In this document: positions 8,575 to 18,579 of the stretch, piece by piece
How the letters are laid out: each line of letters opens with the position of its first letter
How positions within the stretch are numbered: position 1 is the first letter of the stretch
Assembly (NCBI RefSeq): GCF_000960975.1
Contig: NZ_CP010803.1
Span: forward strand, 2,321,944-2,385,943
Direction: 5' to 3'
Length of the DNA: 64,000 nucleotides
DNA from: Martelella endophytica
Lineage (GTDB): Bacteria > Pseudomonadota > Alphaproteobacteria > Rhizobiales > Rhizobiaceae
Notes under the pieces: generated by a model
Told to the model about the DNA's origin: nothing
Seen by the model: the letters and a program-made list of their open reading frames with translations, nothing else
Database searches by the model: none
Position numbers and translations under genes: made by a program

Positions 8575-9659
8575 CGCTCGACGATCAGGTGCCACTGTTG
8601 CGTCTGCAGCGTATCGAGAATGGCGATGTTGATGCGGTCGCGGTCGGGGCTGTCCTGGGGCATGATCAGGCCGTAGCTCTGCTGCGAGAACTGCAGATTT
8701 GTAAGATAGAGGTCGCGATAGCGCCGCAGCGCCCATTGCAGCGCCGCCCGATCATAAACGAAGGCGTCGATCTCGCGGCGCTCCAGCGCGGTCAGGCCAT
8801 CGGCGATGGTGTCGTAGTGTGTGGCCGGAATGTTGAGCACCTTCAGTTCCGTCGCGGCAGATGACTGGCCGATGGTACCGACGTCGAGGCCCGACAGGTC
8901 GCCGATGCTGTCGATGAAATTGGTATTCAGCGAGGAAGTGAGCCCGGCGGCGAGCTGGGCCGTGGTAATGCTCGCCAGGATCAGGGCGGATATCATCCAG
9001 CCCATGGCGAGCAGACGGCCGATGAAGGTCACCGGCGACTTGTCGCCGTAGCCGACCGTGGTCATCGTCACCGCCGCCCACCAGAAGCCTGAAAACAGGC
9101 CCCGCGCGGGCCGCGGCTCGAACTGTTCGGGATTGGCGCGGCGCTCGACGAACCAGACCAGCGCGCCGATGACGAAGACCGGACCGGTAAGCAGGCCGAG
9201 CATGTAGAGGAAGGCTGGCGAGGCAAGGATGCGGAAGATGAATTGCGGCCCGAGCCTGTCGACCAGCCTCAAGGCCACGCCGATATCGCCGCTGTAATAG
9301 GGCAGTGAGAAATCGATGATCGCTTCGTCGGCGGCGTTGATCGGCACGGCGCCGATCGCGGCGTCGAGCGTGCCATCCCGGACAGCGCCGACCATCGCCT
9401 CGGGCGCGGTTTCCACCATATGGTAGCCGATCCCCAGATTGTCGGTCATAGATTTCATCAGATCGATGCCGAGCCCGTACCAGCTGCCGTCCTGGTCCTG
9501 CATCATGAATGGCGGAACGGGGTTGACGCCGATCGCCCAATCCTCGTCGTTCTGCTGGGCATGCGAAACGGAGGGTGGGCAAAGGCCGGACAAAAGCGCG
9601 GCGACAAAAAGCCCGATCAGCCACAGCAATGGGCCGGAGCGTTGGAAATTCGACTTCAT
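8550..9659 (-). CDS. Glutamate-receptor-like potassium channel (GluR0 type)
   Basis: 369 residues in the order signal peptide (1-34, ending SVSHAQQ), first half of a type 3 solute-binding domain (about 40-135), transmembrane helix (147-170), pore loop with the potassium-selective filter TTVGYGD (200-206), second transmembrane helix (214-238), and second half of the binding domain (245-365). This split-domain order is that of prokaryotic ionotropic glutamate receptors such as Synechocystis GluR0. A ligand, probably an amino acid, would bind outside the inner membrane and gate K+ flux. The ATG chosen lies 12 bases inside a possible TTG start. It stands alone; the ligand cannot be read from sequence. 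Confidence 0.85.
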   Translation of the reverse strand: MKSNFQRSGPLLWLIGLFVAALLSGLCPPSVSHAQQNDEDWAIGVNPVPPFMMQDQDGSWYGLGIDLMKSMTDNLGIGYHMVETAPEAMVGAVRDGTLDAAIGAVPINAADEAIIDFSLPYYSGDIGVALRLVDRLGPQFIFRILASPAFLYMLGLLTGPVFVIGALVWFVERRANPEQFEPRPARGLFSGFWWAAVTMTTVGYGDKSPVTFIGRLLAMGWMISALILASITTAQLAAGLTSSLNTNFIDSIGDLSGLDVGTIGQSSAATELKVLNIPATHYDTIADGLTALERREIDAFVYDRAALQWALRRYRDLYLTNLQFSQQSYGLIMPQDSPDRDRINIAILDTLQTQQWHLIVERYLPSDGD

Positions 9660-9736
9660 CAGGGCGTCCAAGCGTTACAACCTGTCGTCTATAGCCCCTT
9701 TGCCGCGGGCTGTTAAGCGCGAGCCGGTTGCTCGAC

Positions 9737-9762
9737 AAAAAAAGCGCGCCATGATGGCGCGC
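9737..9762 (-). terminator. Intrinsic terminator of the aspartate aminotransferase gene
   Basis: On the minus strand, GCGCGCC-ATCAT-GGCGCGC (7-bp perfect stem) is followed by seven T, 27 bases after the aminotransferase stop codon. Confidence 0.9.
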
Positions 9763-9788
9763 CTCTTATGCAGCAGTGCCTGTCGTGC

Positions 9789-11314
<1,526 letters not shown>

Positions 11315-11689
11315 ATGAAGACAATCAAGCAGATGTTGGCAGGGTTTTTGAAGCCTTCCCTGAAGCGCTGGGCGGCTGCGGGCATGGTTGTGTTTCTGCC
11401 GGGCGCCGCATCGGCGCAGCAGATCATCCCCGCCATTCCCACCGGCGGGCCGGACAGCTCGGTCCTGATCTTCGGCGACTATCTGCGGCTTCCCGTTACC
11501 GCACCGTCATCGCAGACGCTGCAGGGCATCTTCACCGAGGCGCTCTCGCGCGATTTGCTGATCGGGCTGATGCTGGCAATCTGCGTCGCCATGGTGATCG
11601 GCGCCTCCTATCTCTGGCGCGAGAATGTCGACCACCTGCGCGCCGACGCCGAGCGCCAGAAGCAGCGCGAGACGCTCGATCTGCTGTAA
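11315..11689 (+). CDS. Small secreted/membrane protein of unknown function
   Basis: 124 residues: a basic N-terminus and hydrophobic stretch ending in PGAASAQQ (signal-peptide-like, cleavage near 35), a short exposed region, one transmembrane segment (DLLIGLMLAICVAMVIGASYLW, about residues 79-100, split here as DLLIGLMLAIC and VAMVIGASYLW), and a charged tail rich in Arg, Glu and Gln. AAGGAA precedes the ATG. I do not recognise the family. A GC-rich hairpin (GCCCGG/CCGGGC) follows the stop without a T run. Confidence 0.65.
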   Translation: MKTIKQMLAGFLKPSLKRWAAAGMVVFLPGAASAQQIIPAIPTGGPDSSVLIFGDYLRLPVTAPSSQTLQGIFTEALSRDLLIGLMLAICVAMVIGASYLWRENVDHLRADAERQKQRETLDLL

Positions 11690-11792
11690 GTCTTGAGAAG
11701 CCCGGATTTCCCGGGCCTTGCCGCGGCAAGATCGGCCCAACGCGGGCCGCATCGACCCTTAACCTGCTCGGCCGAAGGAGGCGCGTGTGGGA

Positions 11793-12896
11793 TCAATCAT
11801 CGTCGTTGCCTTCCTCTGCCTTAATCCGGATTTCCGAGCGCCAGCTGATCGGCCAGTGCTCCGCGCCGACATCGGTCCCGTCGCAGGCATTCTTCGCGCG
11901 TTCATGCGTCAGGACCAGGGGGTTGCCGGACAACTGGCTTTCGATCTTCCAGTAGTGCGCCAGCCCGCAGTCGCCGAGACCCCTGCCGAGAAAGACTGAG
12001 GTTAGCTTGAGGTTCTTGAGATCGAAGTTGACGTTGTAGACCGTGTCGAGAACGGTGATGCCGGCATCGCTGACATTCGGAAACTCGGCGCGGTGGAAAT
12101 CCTCGTCCTTGCCGACATACATCTGATAGGGCTGGTTATAGGCCCCGCTCGGCCCGCAGGGCAGCAGCACCATCGTTCCCCAATTCCCCTTGAATGCGAA
12201 GGCATCGGATTGCTGCAGGTGCTGCTCGTCGGTATAGCAGGCGCTGTTCTTGTCGGAGAGATTGCGCAGGATCGAATCCGGAAGCTGGTCGTAGCGGCTG
12301 ATCGCCCAGACGGCGGGATCGGCCGGCGGTTCCACCAGGCCGGTCTCCACCAGGGCATCGGTATGCCCGTCGCGGCTCTGCAGCGTGTCGACGAAGCGGG
12401 CGCTGGTTGCAAGTCCGGTGAGCGCGATGTCAGCCGAGAACGCGCCGAGGCCGCCGGAATAGCTGATCGTTGCGGAATGGCCATCGCTCATCCGGCGAAA
12501 CAGTACCATCAGTGTGTCGGGATCGCTGATGCCGAAGGCGCCGAGGGCGTCATCCTCGGCCAGCCCGGCGATGCCGGTCGAGAAGGCTTCGACGCCGTCG
12601 ACAACGATCCGGTACTGACCCTTGGGGTCGCCTTTCTGGAAGAAGCCCGGCGGAAACGGCAGGCTCAGCGTCAGCGGGGCGTTGGGGGCGGAGGTGCGGT
12701 GCCACTGGATTGCCGCGAGTTCGGAGCCGTTTGCGCCGCCGCCGGCGGACGGAGTGAGGGAGATGGTGCAGCCATAGGCATTGTTGCAGCTCACCGCCCA
12801 GCCTTCGATCTGGCGGTATTCGAAGGCTGACGCCGCTGGAACGGCGCCCCCCATGAAAAGGGCGACCGTCGCCATGAACCGAAATGGCTGCCGCAT
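11793..12896 (-). CDS. DUF1176 domain protein, exported
   Basis: 367 residues beginning with a signal peptide (MRQPFRFMATVALFMGGA, cleavage after ASA). The mature part opens with FEYRQIEGWAVSCNNAYGC, the W-x-x-SC-N pattern of DUF1176, and has further paired cysteines (CYTDEQ, LPCGPSG, CGLAHYW, KNACDG) that could form disulfides. The start is fixed by GGGAGA six bases upstream; thirteen more codons upstream are open but unlikely. DUF1176 proteins are periplasmic or surface proteins of unknown role in Proteobacteria. It is convergent with the small membrane protein. Confidence 0.8.
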   Translation of the reverse strand: MRQPFRFMATVALFMGGAVPAASAFEYRQIEGWAVSCNNAYGCTISLTPSAGGGANGSELAAIQWHRTSAPNAPLTLSLPFPPGFFQKGDPKGQYRIVVDGVEAFSTGIAGLAEDDALGAFGISDPDTLMVLFRRMSDGHSATISYSGGLGAFSADIALTGLATSARFVDTLQSRDGHTDALVETGLVEPPADPAVWAISRYDQLPDSILRNLSDKNSACYTDEQHLQQSDAFAFKGNWGTMVLLPCGPSGAYNQPYQMYVGKDEDFHRAEFPNVSDAGITVLDTVYNVNFDLKNLKLTSVFLGRGLGDCGLAHYWKIESQLSGNPLVLTHERAKNACDGTDVGAEHWPISWRSEIRIKAEEGNDDD

Positions 12897-13448
12897 GATT
12901 GTCTCCCGGCCTGTTTTACCGAAGCGCGCAACCACCGCGCGCCGCCGATTGCGGGGTGGTTCCGCCCGGTCCTACACCAGCTTGCCGGAGTAAGGCTAGG
13001 GGCGGCGGCATCGGCGCGGGCTATAACCACAGTTTCGCACCGCCCCTCGGTCAAAACATATCGACAAGTGGTATCAGTATATCCGATCCCGCTCTTCTTG
13101 GAAGGCGGGGCGATAATCGCTGGCCGCGATAGAAACAAAGGCGGCTTGCATCAATCATGAAAGCACCACGAAAGTTTCGCTTGCCAAACCACCACAAACA
13201 CCGCATTCTGTCCGTGTTCGGGCATTTTGCGAGCACGGGAAGACCATATAATCTCCATGCGCGACGGGAACGCTAATTTTCCGGGCGGTTTGAATGATCT
13301 GGCCTGCGTGCGCACCCAGGCGAACCGCGTTAATAAAGGTACCTTTCCTCCAAATTCGAGAAACGCCTGCACTGCCTCTCCGGGGCACTCACGCATTGGA
13401 ATATCCGCCTTCACTGGAAAAGAGGCGGTGAGCAAAGGACCTTGAAGC
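12897..13448. other. Long intergenic region before the cold shock gene
   Basis: About 550 bases with no convincing gene. The last part may be a structured 5' leader of the cold shock gene: CCGCCTT pairs with AAGAGGCGG (about 13406-13428) close to the ribosome site AAAGGA. Further up, CCGTG and CACGG near 13218-13242 could pair. Small readings in several frames lack ribosome sites. Confidence 0.45.
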
Positions 13449-13664
13449 ATGGCCGAGACTGGCACAGTAAAATTTTTCAACACTGACAAGGGGTATGGCT
13501 TCATCAAGCCAGACAATGGCGGCGCGGACATTTTCGTCCATATTTCCGCCGTTCAGTCCTCCGGCCTGACCGGGCTGACGGAGAACCAGAAAGTCAGCTT
13601 TGATACGGAGCCGGACCGCCGCGGCAAAGGCCCCAAGGCGGTCAACCTCCAGGTCACGGACTAA
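13449..13664 (+). CDS. Cold shock protein (CspA family)
   Basis: 71 residues, a single cold-shock domain. RNP1 (KGYGFIKP) and RNP2 (DIFVHIS) are intact, and it starts MAETGTVKFFN as in alphaproteobacterial CspA proteins. It binds single-stranded RNA and acts as an RNA chaperone in the cytosol. AAAGGA lies nine bases before the ATG. The long upstream region with a hairpin next to the ribosome site suggests control through leader structure, as in other csp genes, but this is not proven here. Confidence 0.95.
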   Translation: MAETGTVKFFNTDKGYGFIKPDNGGADIFVHISAVQSSGLTGLTENQKVSFDTEPDRRGKGPKAVNLQVTD

Positions 13665-13798
13665 AAGTCCCGCGCCCATCGGGCGCTGGCGCCGGGCGCC
13701 TTGAATATGCGCATCGCTTCCGAGAGGAGGCGGGGCTCTCAAGGCTAGCGGCGCGGCAAGGTCTCTTTCAAGAGAGGCTGCGCTTTCGTCACCGTTAC

Positions 13799-13834
13799 CA
13801 GCCGCGCGCGCTCGCCTGTCTCAGCGCGCGGCTG
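13799..13834. other. Perfect 11-bp inverted repeat downstream of lsrB
   Basis: CAGCCGCGCGC and GCGCGCGGCTG flank a 14-base loop in the 295-base gap between the cold shock gene and lsrB. A smaller hairpin (CTCTTTCAAGAG) lies just before it. No T run follows on either strand, so it is either a terminator without U-tract, part of a structured RNA, or a repeat. Confidence 0.5.
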
Positions 13835-13959
13835 ACGACCTTTCCTTGGCATGAAAGCATGTCTGGTGCGCCCATGCGCAGGATGAGCGGCACTCTGTCC
13901 CCGAGTGCTGGACGCGTTTTCTTTAAGCATTCCGCGCCCGCGCGAAGACGCGCGTTTCC

Positions 13960-14871
13960 TCAGAAGCTCCAGTTGCGCGATTTCGCGACGATGAAGTCGC
14001 GGAAGACCTTCAGCTTTGCCGAGTTCTTCATCTCGTCCGGATAGCAGAAATAGGTGTCGAAGGTCGGCACGTCGGCGTGGGTGACGAGCTGCAGCAGGCC
14101 CGGATCGCGCCCGACGATATAATCCGGCAGGATGGCGATGCCGATGCCGAGAAGGGCGGCGCGCTTGATCGAGGTCAGCGAGTTGATCTGCAGGTGGGCT
14201 GGACGCGGATTGTCCGGCGAGCGGCCGGCGATCTCGAGCCAGTTCACGTCGAGCAGATAGTTCGGCGCTGGTTCACCGAACGAGATGATCCGGTGGTTGT
14301 CGAGATCCTCGATCGACTGCGGCTCGCCATGGCGGTTGATATAGGACGGCGAGGCGTAGACATGCATGTGCACGGTGAACAGCTTGCGCTGGATCAGGTC
14401 CGGCTGCTGCGGCTGGCGCAGGCGGATGGCGCAATCGGCATGGCGCATGTTCACATCCAGCTCCTCGTTGTCGAGGATGAGCTGGATCTGCATGTCTGGA
14501 TAAAGCTGCAGGAATTCCTGCACCTTGTCTGTCAGCCAGCCCTGTCCAAGGCCGACCGTGGTGGTGACGCGCAGCTTGCCGGAGGGCTTTTCCTTGGTTT
14601 CCGTCAGCCGGGTGCGCACGCCCTCGAGCTTCAGCAGCACGTCGTGCGCCGTCCGGTAGAGCAGTTCGCCCTGCTCGGTGAGGATCAGGCCGCGGGCGTG
14701 GCGGTGAAACAGCTTGACGCCGACATCCTGTTCCAGCGCCGAGACCTGGCGACTGATGGCGGACTGGGAGAGGTGGAGCTTGTCGGCCGCGTGGGTGAAC
14801 GAGCCCGCCTCCGCTGCGGCATGGAATATCCGCAGCTTGTCCCAGTCCAGAGGCATGCTCGTACTTTTCAT
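13960..14871 (-). CDS. lsrB: LysR-type regulator LsrB (VtlR orthologue)
   Basis: 303 residues. The N-terminal half (WDKLRIFHAAAEAGSFTHAA, DKLHLSQSAISRQVSALEQD) and the effector domain (TTTVGLGQGWLTDKVQEFLQ, INSLTSIKRAALLGIGIAIL) match what I know of S. meliloti LsrB and Brucella/Agrobacterium VtlR very closely. LsrB is needed for symbiosis and oxidative stress resistance; VtlR activates the sRNA AbcR2. It follows trxB by five bases, the same order as in S. meliloti, so it is probably cotranscribed. The start at 14871 follows TAGGGACA; MPLDWDKL, five residues later, fits the known start of homologues and is an alternative. Confidence 0.93.
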   Translation of the reverse strand: MKSTSMPLDWDKLRIFHAAAEAGSFTHAADKLHLSQSAISRQVSALEQDVGVKLFHRHARGLILTEQGELLYRTAHDVLLKLEGVRTRLTETKEKPSGKLRVTTTVGLGQGWLTDKVQEFLQLYPDMQIQLILDNEELDVNMRHADCAIRLRQPQQPDLIQRKLFTVHMHVYASPSYINRHGEPQSIEDLDNHRIISFGEPAPNYLLDVNWLEIAGRSPDNPRPAHLQINSLTSIKRAALLGIGIAILPDYIVGRDPGLLQLVTHADVPTFDTYFCYPDEMKNSAKLKVFRDFIVAKSRNWSF

Positions 14872-14876
14872 TGTCC

Positions 14877-15854
14877 CTACTCCGCGGCGGCCAGCGTACC
14901 AGTCTTTTGCCCGGTGATATAGCGTTCCGCTTCAAGTGCCGCCATGCAGCCCATCCCGGCTGCCGTCACGGCTTGTCTGTAATTGTCATCTGTCACATCG
15001 CCGGCGCCGAAGACGCCGTCAATGCTGGTTTTCGTCGTGCCCGGCTCGGTCCAGAGATAGCCGTTCGGCTTCAGCCGCAGCTGGTCGCGGATGAGGTCGA
15101 CCTGCGGCGTGTGGCCGATGGCGATGAACACGCCGTCGGCGTCGACCGTCTGCGTTTCGCCGGTCTTCACATTCTTCAGGCGCACGCCGGTCACAGACGG
15201 AGGAAGCGGCGGCACGGCACTGGTGCCTACTATTTCCTCAACAGCGTGATTCCAAATGACTTTGACATTTTCGAGGGCGAAAAGCCGTTCCTGCAGAATT
15301 CTTTCGGCGCGGAAGGAGTCGCGCCGATGCACGATCGTCACGCTCTTGGCGATGTTGGCGAGGTAGAGGGCTTCCTCGACGGCCGAATTGCCGCCGCCCA
15401 CCACGACCACGTCCCTGTTGCGATAGAAGAAACCATCGCAGGTGGCGCATGCGGAAACGCCGCCGCCGTTGAAGGCCTGTTCGCTGTCGAGCCCGAGCCA
15501 CTTCGCCTTGGCGCCGGTGGCGAGAATCACCGTGTCGGCGGTCCAGACCTCGCCCGAATCAGTGGTCGCGACAAAGGGTCGCGCGGAGAGATCGAGCCTG
15601 GTGACGAGGTCGTTGACGATTTCGGTACCGACATTTTCAGCCTGAGCAAGCATCTGCTCCATCAGCCACGGTCCCTGGATAGGATCGGCGAAGCCCGGAT
15701 AGTTCTCGACATCCGTCGTGATGGTCAGCTGGCCGCCCTGTTCCAGGCCGGCGATCAGCACCGGTTTCATCATCGCCCGCGCCGCATAGATTGCGGCGGT
15801 GTAGCCGGCCGGGCCGGACCCGATGATGAGCACCTGCGTGTGGTGGTCTGCCAT
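14877..15854 (-). CDS. trxB: Thioredoxin reductase
   Basis: 325 residues. An N-terminal FAD-binding GSGPAGYTAAIYAARA, the redox-active CATCD motif (about residues 137-141), an NADPH-binding GGGNSAVEEALYLA, and the C-terminal GVFGAGDV all match TrxB. It reduces thioredoxin with NADPH in the cytosol. The start is set by AAGGA before MADHHTQV; a reading twelve residues longer lacks support. It is immediately followed by lsrB, a redox-responsive regulator, so the pair likely serves oxidative stress control. Confidence 0.97.
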   Translation of the reverse strand: MADHHTQVLIIGSGPAGYTAAIYAARAMMKPVLIAGLEQGGQLTITTDVENYPGFADPIQGPWLMEQMLAQAENVGTEIVNDLVTRLDLSARPFVATTDSGEVWTADTVILATGAKAKWLGLDSEQAFNGGGVSACATCDGFFYRNRDVVVVGGGNSAVEEALYLANIAKSVTIVHRRDSFRAERILQERLFALENVKVIWNHAVEEIVGTSAVPPLPPSVTGVRLKNVKTGETQTVDADGVFIAIGHTPQVDLIRDQLRLKPNGYLWTEPGTTKTSIDGVFGAGDVTDDNYRQAVTAAGMGCMAALEAERYITGQKTGTLAAAE

Positions 15855-16050
15855 GTCTAATCCTTCTGGCCGGCGCAGCGCCGACCGCATTCATCTGTCT
15901 GGCCCCCATTTATGGACGGAAGCACGTGTGTTTCAAGGCCATTGCGCCTCATACCAACAGGGCAGTTTGATACTGTTGAAAGAATCCTGCGGACTGTTGT
16001 AATAATATTGCGCGCGACGCGGTTCGCGCGGGCACGATCAGGAGACATGA

Positions 16051-16515
16051 ATGCGCGCCGATCTCGATTCCGTCGATATCAAGATTTTGCGGGAACTGCA
16101 GCGTGATGGCCGCATGACCAATGTCGAGCTTGCAGAGCGCGTCGGCATTTCCGCGCCACCTTGCCTGCGCCGGGTGCGCCGGCTGGAAGAGGCCGGGATC
16201 ATCGAGGGCTATAACGCAATGTTGAACGCGCCGAAGCTCGGTTATGACCTCGTCGCCTTCTGCATGGTCGGCCTCAAGCATCAGTCGGAGACCGAACTGA
16301 AGGCTTTTTCGAAAGCGACGGAAGACTGGCCGATGGTGCGTCAGGCCTGGATGACCTCCGGCGAGACCGATTTCCTGCTGCATTGCGTTTGCGAAAACCT
16401 GATGCAGTTCCAGGATTTCGTCATCGAGGTGCTGACCACGAACACCCATGTCCATACAGTGCGCACCATGCTCACCATCCGGCAGGTGAAAAAGGCGGGA
16501 CTGGTGTCTCTCTGA
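16051..16515 (+). CDS. lrp: Lrp/AsnC-family transcriptional regulator
   Basis: 154 residues with an N-terminal helix-turn-helix (LDSVDIKILRELQRDGRMTN, VELAERVGISAPPCLRRVRR) and a C-terminal RAM ligand-binding domain (AWMTSGETDFLLHC). AGGAGA lies a few bases before the ATG. It is divergent from trxB, the lrp / trxB / lsrB order known in rhizobia. Such proteins sense amino acids, often leucine, and act globally or locally; which applies here is not clear. Confidence 0.92.
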   Translation: MRADLDSVDIKILRELQRDGRMTNVELAERVGISAPPCLRRVRRLEEAGIIEGYNAMLNAPKLGYDLVAFCMVGLKHQSETELKAFSKATEDWPMVRQAWMTSGETDFLLHCVCENLMQFQDFVIEVLTTNTHVHTVRTMLTIRQVKKAGLVSL

Positions 16516-16521
16516 AATGGG

Positions 16522-17646
16522 TCAGTCGCGTTTCATCAGTCGCTGATAGGCCGCGTATTCCTTTTCCAGCATCGTTTCGACGGTGAAGTTTTCGAGCACG
16601 TGCCGTCGGGCGGCGGCGCCGATTTCGGCAAGCGCAACAGGCTCGGCGAGCGCCCTGTCGATGGCATCCGCCATCGCCTGCGGATCTGCAGGAGGCACCA
16701 GAAAGCCGGTCTTGCCGTCGATGACCGTCTCCAGGCTGCCACCATGGGCGGTCGCGACCACCGGCGTGCCCATCACCTGCGCCTCGATCGCGACCCGGCC
16801 GAAGGCCTCAGGGCGCACCGAGGAAGAGATGGCGAGGTCGGCCGCGGCCATCACCGCCGGGATGTCACGGCGGCTGCCGGTGATCCTCACGCGGTCGCCA
16901 AGGCCCTTATCGGCGATCTGCGTCTGCAGGGCGGCGATCACCGTGTCATTGCCGCTGCCGACGATCGCGAGGTGGAAGTCGCGGTTCTTCGCCAGCGCCA
17001 TGGCCTCGATCAGATAGCGGTGACCCTTCCACTCGGTGATCCGTCCGACAATGGCGACGAGCGGACTGCCGCCAAGCTCCGCCCGGGTCGCATCGAGCGT
17101 GGCCGGCGCGATCAGCTGCGGGTTGAAGAGATTGGTATCGACGCCGCGCGGCGCGACGATGATGCGATCGTCCTCGACACCATAGACGGAGATGATGTGA
17201 TCGCGGATGAAGGCGGAGTTGGCGACGATGATCGGCGCCTTCACCATCACGCCGTTATAGGCGCGCTTGAAGCGATTGCCGTGGCCATAGACGCCATGGA
17301 AGGTCGTCAGAAAGCGCGGATGGCAGCGTGCCCGCATGCAGGCGAGATATCCCGCCCAGGCTGGCGCGCGGCTTCGGGCATGGACGATGTCGATCTGGTG
17401 GTCGTCTATCAGACGTGCGAGCTTCACGGCGTTGGCGAGGATCGATGCCGGCGATTTGGCACCGACCTTCATCTCGATATGATGTGTTCCGGTTCCGATG
17501 AGGGCATCGACCAGCGGCCCTCCGGCGCTCACGACCCAGTTTTCGACGCCCTTGGCGGCCAGATACTCGGCCATTTCGAGCGTGCCGCGTTCAACGCCGC
17601 CATCGCCCATGGCGGGCAGCAATTGCATGATGCGTGCGGTCTTCAT
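16522..17646 (-). CDS. Glycosyltransferase, GT4 family (LPS core type)
   Basis: 374 residues with a GT-B fold: N-terminal MQLLPAMGDGGVERGTLEMA (acceptor domain), GRITEWKGHRYLIEAM at the start of the donor domain, and the retaining GT4 motif EAFGRVAIE (E-x7-E) near residue 290. It would transfer a sugar from a nucleotide donor, probably in LPS core or capsule assembly at the inner membrane. The location between lrp and greA corresponds to the lpsBEDC cluster of S. meliloti, where lpsE is the nearest positional match, but I cannot confirm orthology. The frame stays open far upstream; the start MKTARIMQ is preceded by GGAGAAGG. Confidence 0.88.
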   Translation of the reverse strand: MKTARIMQLLPAMGDGGVERGTLEMAEYLAAKGVENWVVSAGGPLVDALIGTGTHHIEMKVGAKSPASILANAVKLARLIDDHQIDIVHARSRAPAWAGYLACMRARCHPRFLTTFHGVYGHGNRFKRAYNGVMVKAPIIVANSAFIRDHIISVYGVEDDRIIVAPRGVDTNLFNPQLIAPATLDATRAELGGSPLVAIVGRITEWKGHRYLIEAMALAKNRDFHLAIVGSGNDTVIAALQTQIADKGLGDRVRITGSRRDIPAVMAAADLAISSSVRPEAFGRVAIEAQVMGTPVVATAHGGSLETVIDGKTGFLVPPADPQAMADAIDRALAEPVALAEIGAAARRHVLENFTVETMLEKEYAAYQRLMKRD

Positions 17647-17718
17647 GGCCTTCTCCGGCTTGGTTTCGGGCGATCGGTAGCAAGCAGTTGTGCACCGCGC
17701 AAGCATAGCGAAGGCGAA

Positions 17719-18531
17719 ATGGGTTCGAAAGCACCTTGCGCTCTTCTGCCGATCGGCTATGAACGGCCGGCAGTCGAATTCGCCGATGGGAGCCGAAGTT
17801 TGCAGACGGTCGTATGCATGAAGTGGGGCACGCGCTATCCGGCGGACTATGTCAATCGGCTCTGGTCGTCCATTCAGCGGAACACAGAGCGTCCGACGCG
17901 TCTCGTCTGCTTCACGGATGATCCGAACGGTGTCGATCCGGCCGTCGTCACGCATCCCCTGCCGGAGATCCGGATTCTCCCCGAACTCTCCTGGTTGCCC
18001 TGGCGCAAGCTGTCGCTGTGGCAGGCGCCGCTCGCCGATCTTTCCGGCGACGTTTTGTTCCTCGATCTCGATGTCGTCATCACCGGCAACATCGATGTGA
18101 TGTTCGACTACGAGCCCGGAAAATACTGCGCCTGCGAAAACTGGACGCAGCCCGGCCAGGGGATCGGCAACACCTCGGTCTTCCGCTGGCATGTCGGCCG
18201 CAACACCCACATCTTTTCCGATTTCGAGGAGAATGGCGAGGCCATTCGGAAGAAATACGGGATCGAGCAGGTCTATATCTCGCGTGAGATCGACGAGATG
18301 GTGTACTGGCCGCGGGAATGGTGCCTGAGCTTCAAGCATTCGCTGATGCCGATCTGGCCGCTGAATTTCTTCAAGGTGCCGAAGCTGCCAGCTGATACCC
18401 GCGTCGTCGCCTTCACCGGCAAGCCCGATCCGGACGAGGCGGCGGTCGGAGAGTGGCCGGTCGATATTTTCTGGAAGAAACTCTACAAGTTCGTCCTGCC
18501 GACGCCGTGGATCGCCGAAAACTGGCGCTGA
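17719..18531 (+). CDS. Glycosyltransferase-like protein, GT-A type
   Basis: 270 residues, with LQTVVCMKWGTRYPADYVNRL at the first beta strand (written in part), RLVCFTDD, and the metal-binding DxD region VLFLDLDVVITGNID, as in nucleotide-diphospho-sugar transferases acting on LPS. The start is uncertain: ATG at 17719 after GAAGGCG, or TTG at 17800 after GGGAG just before the conserved core. It lies on the opposite strand to both flanking glycosyltransferase genes. Donor and acceptor are unknown; context suggests surface polysaccharide. The whole gene belongs to the lrp-greA surface-polysaccharide locus. Confidence 0.8.
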   Translation: MGSKAPCALLPIGYERPAVEFADGSRSLQTVVCMKWGTRYPADYVNRLWSSIQRNTERPTRLVCFTDDPNGVDPAVVTHPLPEIRILPELSWLPWRKLSLWQAPLADLSGDVLFLDLDVVITGNIDVMFDYEPGKYCACENWTQPGQGIGNTSVFRWHVGRNTHIFSDFEENGEAIRKKYGIEQVYISREIDEMVYWPREWCLSFKHSLMPIWPLNFFKVPKLPADTRVVAFTGKPDPDEAAVGEWPVDIFWKKLYKFVLPTPWIAENWR

Positions 18532-18579
18532 GCGCCTCAGTCTGCTGACCGATCCTTTCTACGGGCGTCCCTCGGGGCG

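Noticed and set aside
13745..13930. 61-residue minus-strand frame between csp and lsrB
   Set aside because: No ribosome site, Arg/Ala/Thr-rich, and it spans the strong inverted repeat; more likely non-coding.
17647..18339. Long N-terminal extension of the GT4 glycosyltransferase
   Set aside because: It overlaps the opposite-strand GT-A gene, contains no glycosyltransferase motif and lacks a ribosome site; the conserved protein starts at MKTARIMQ.
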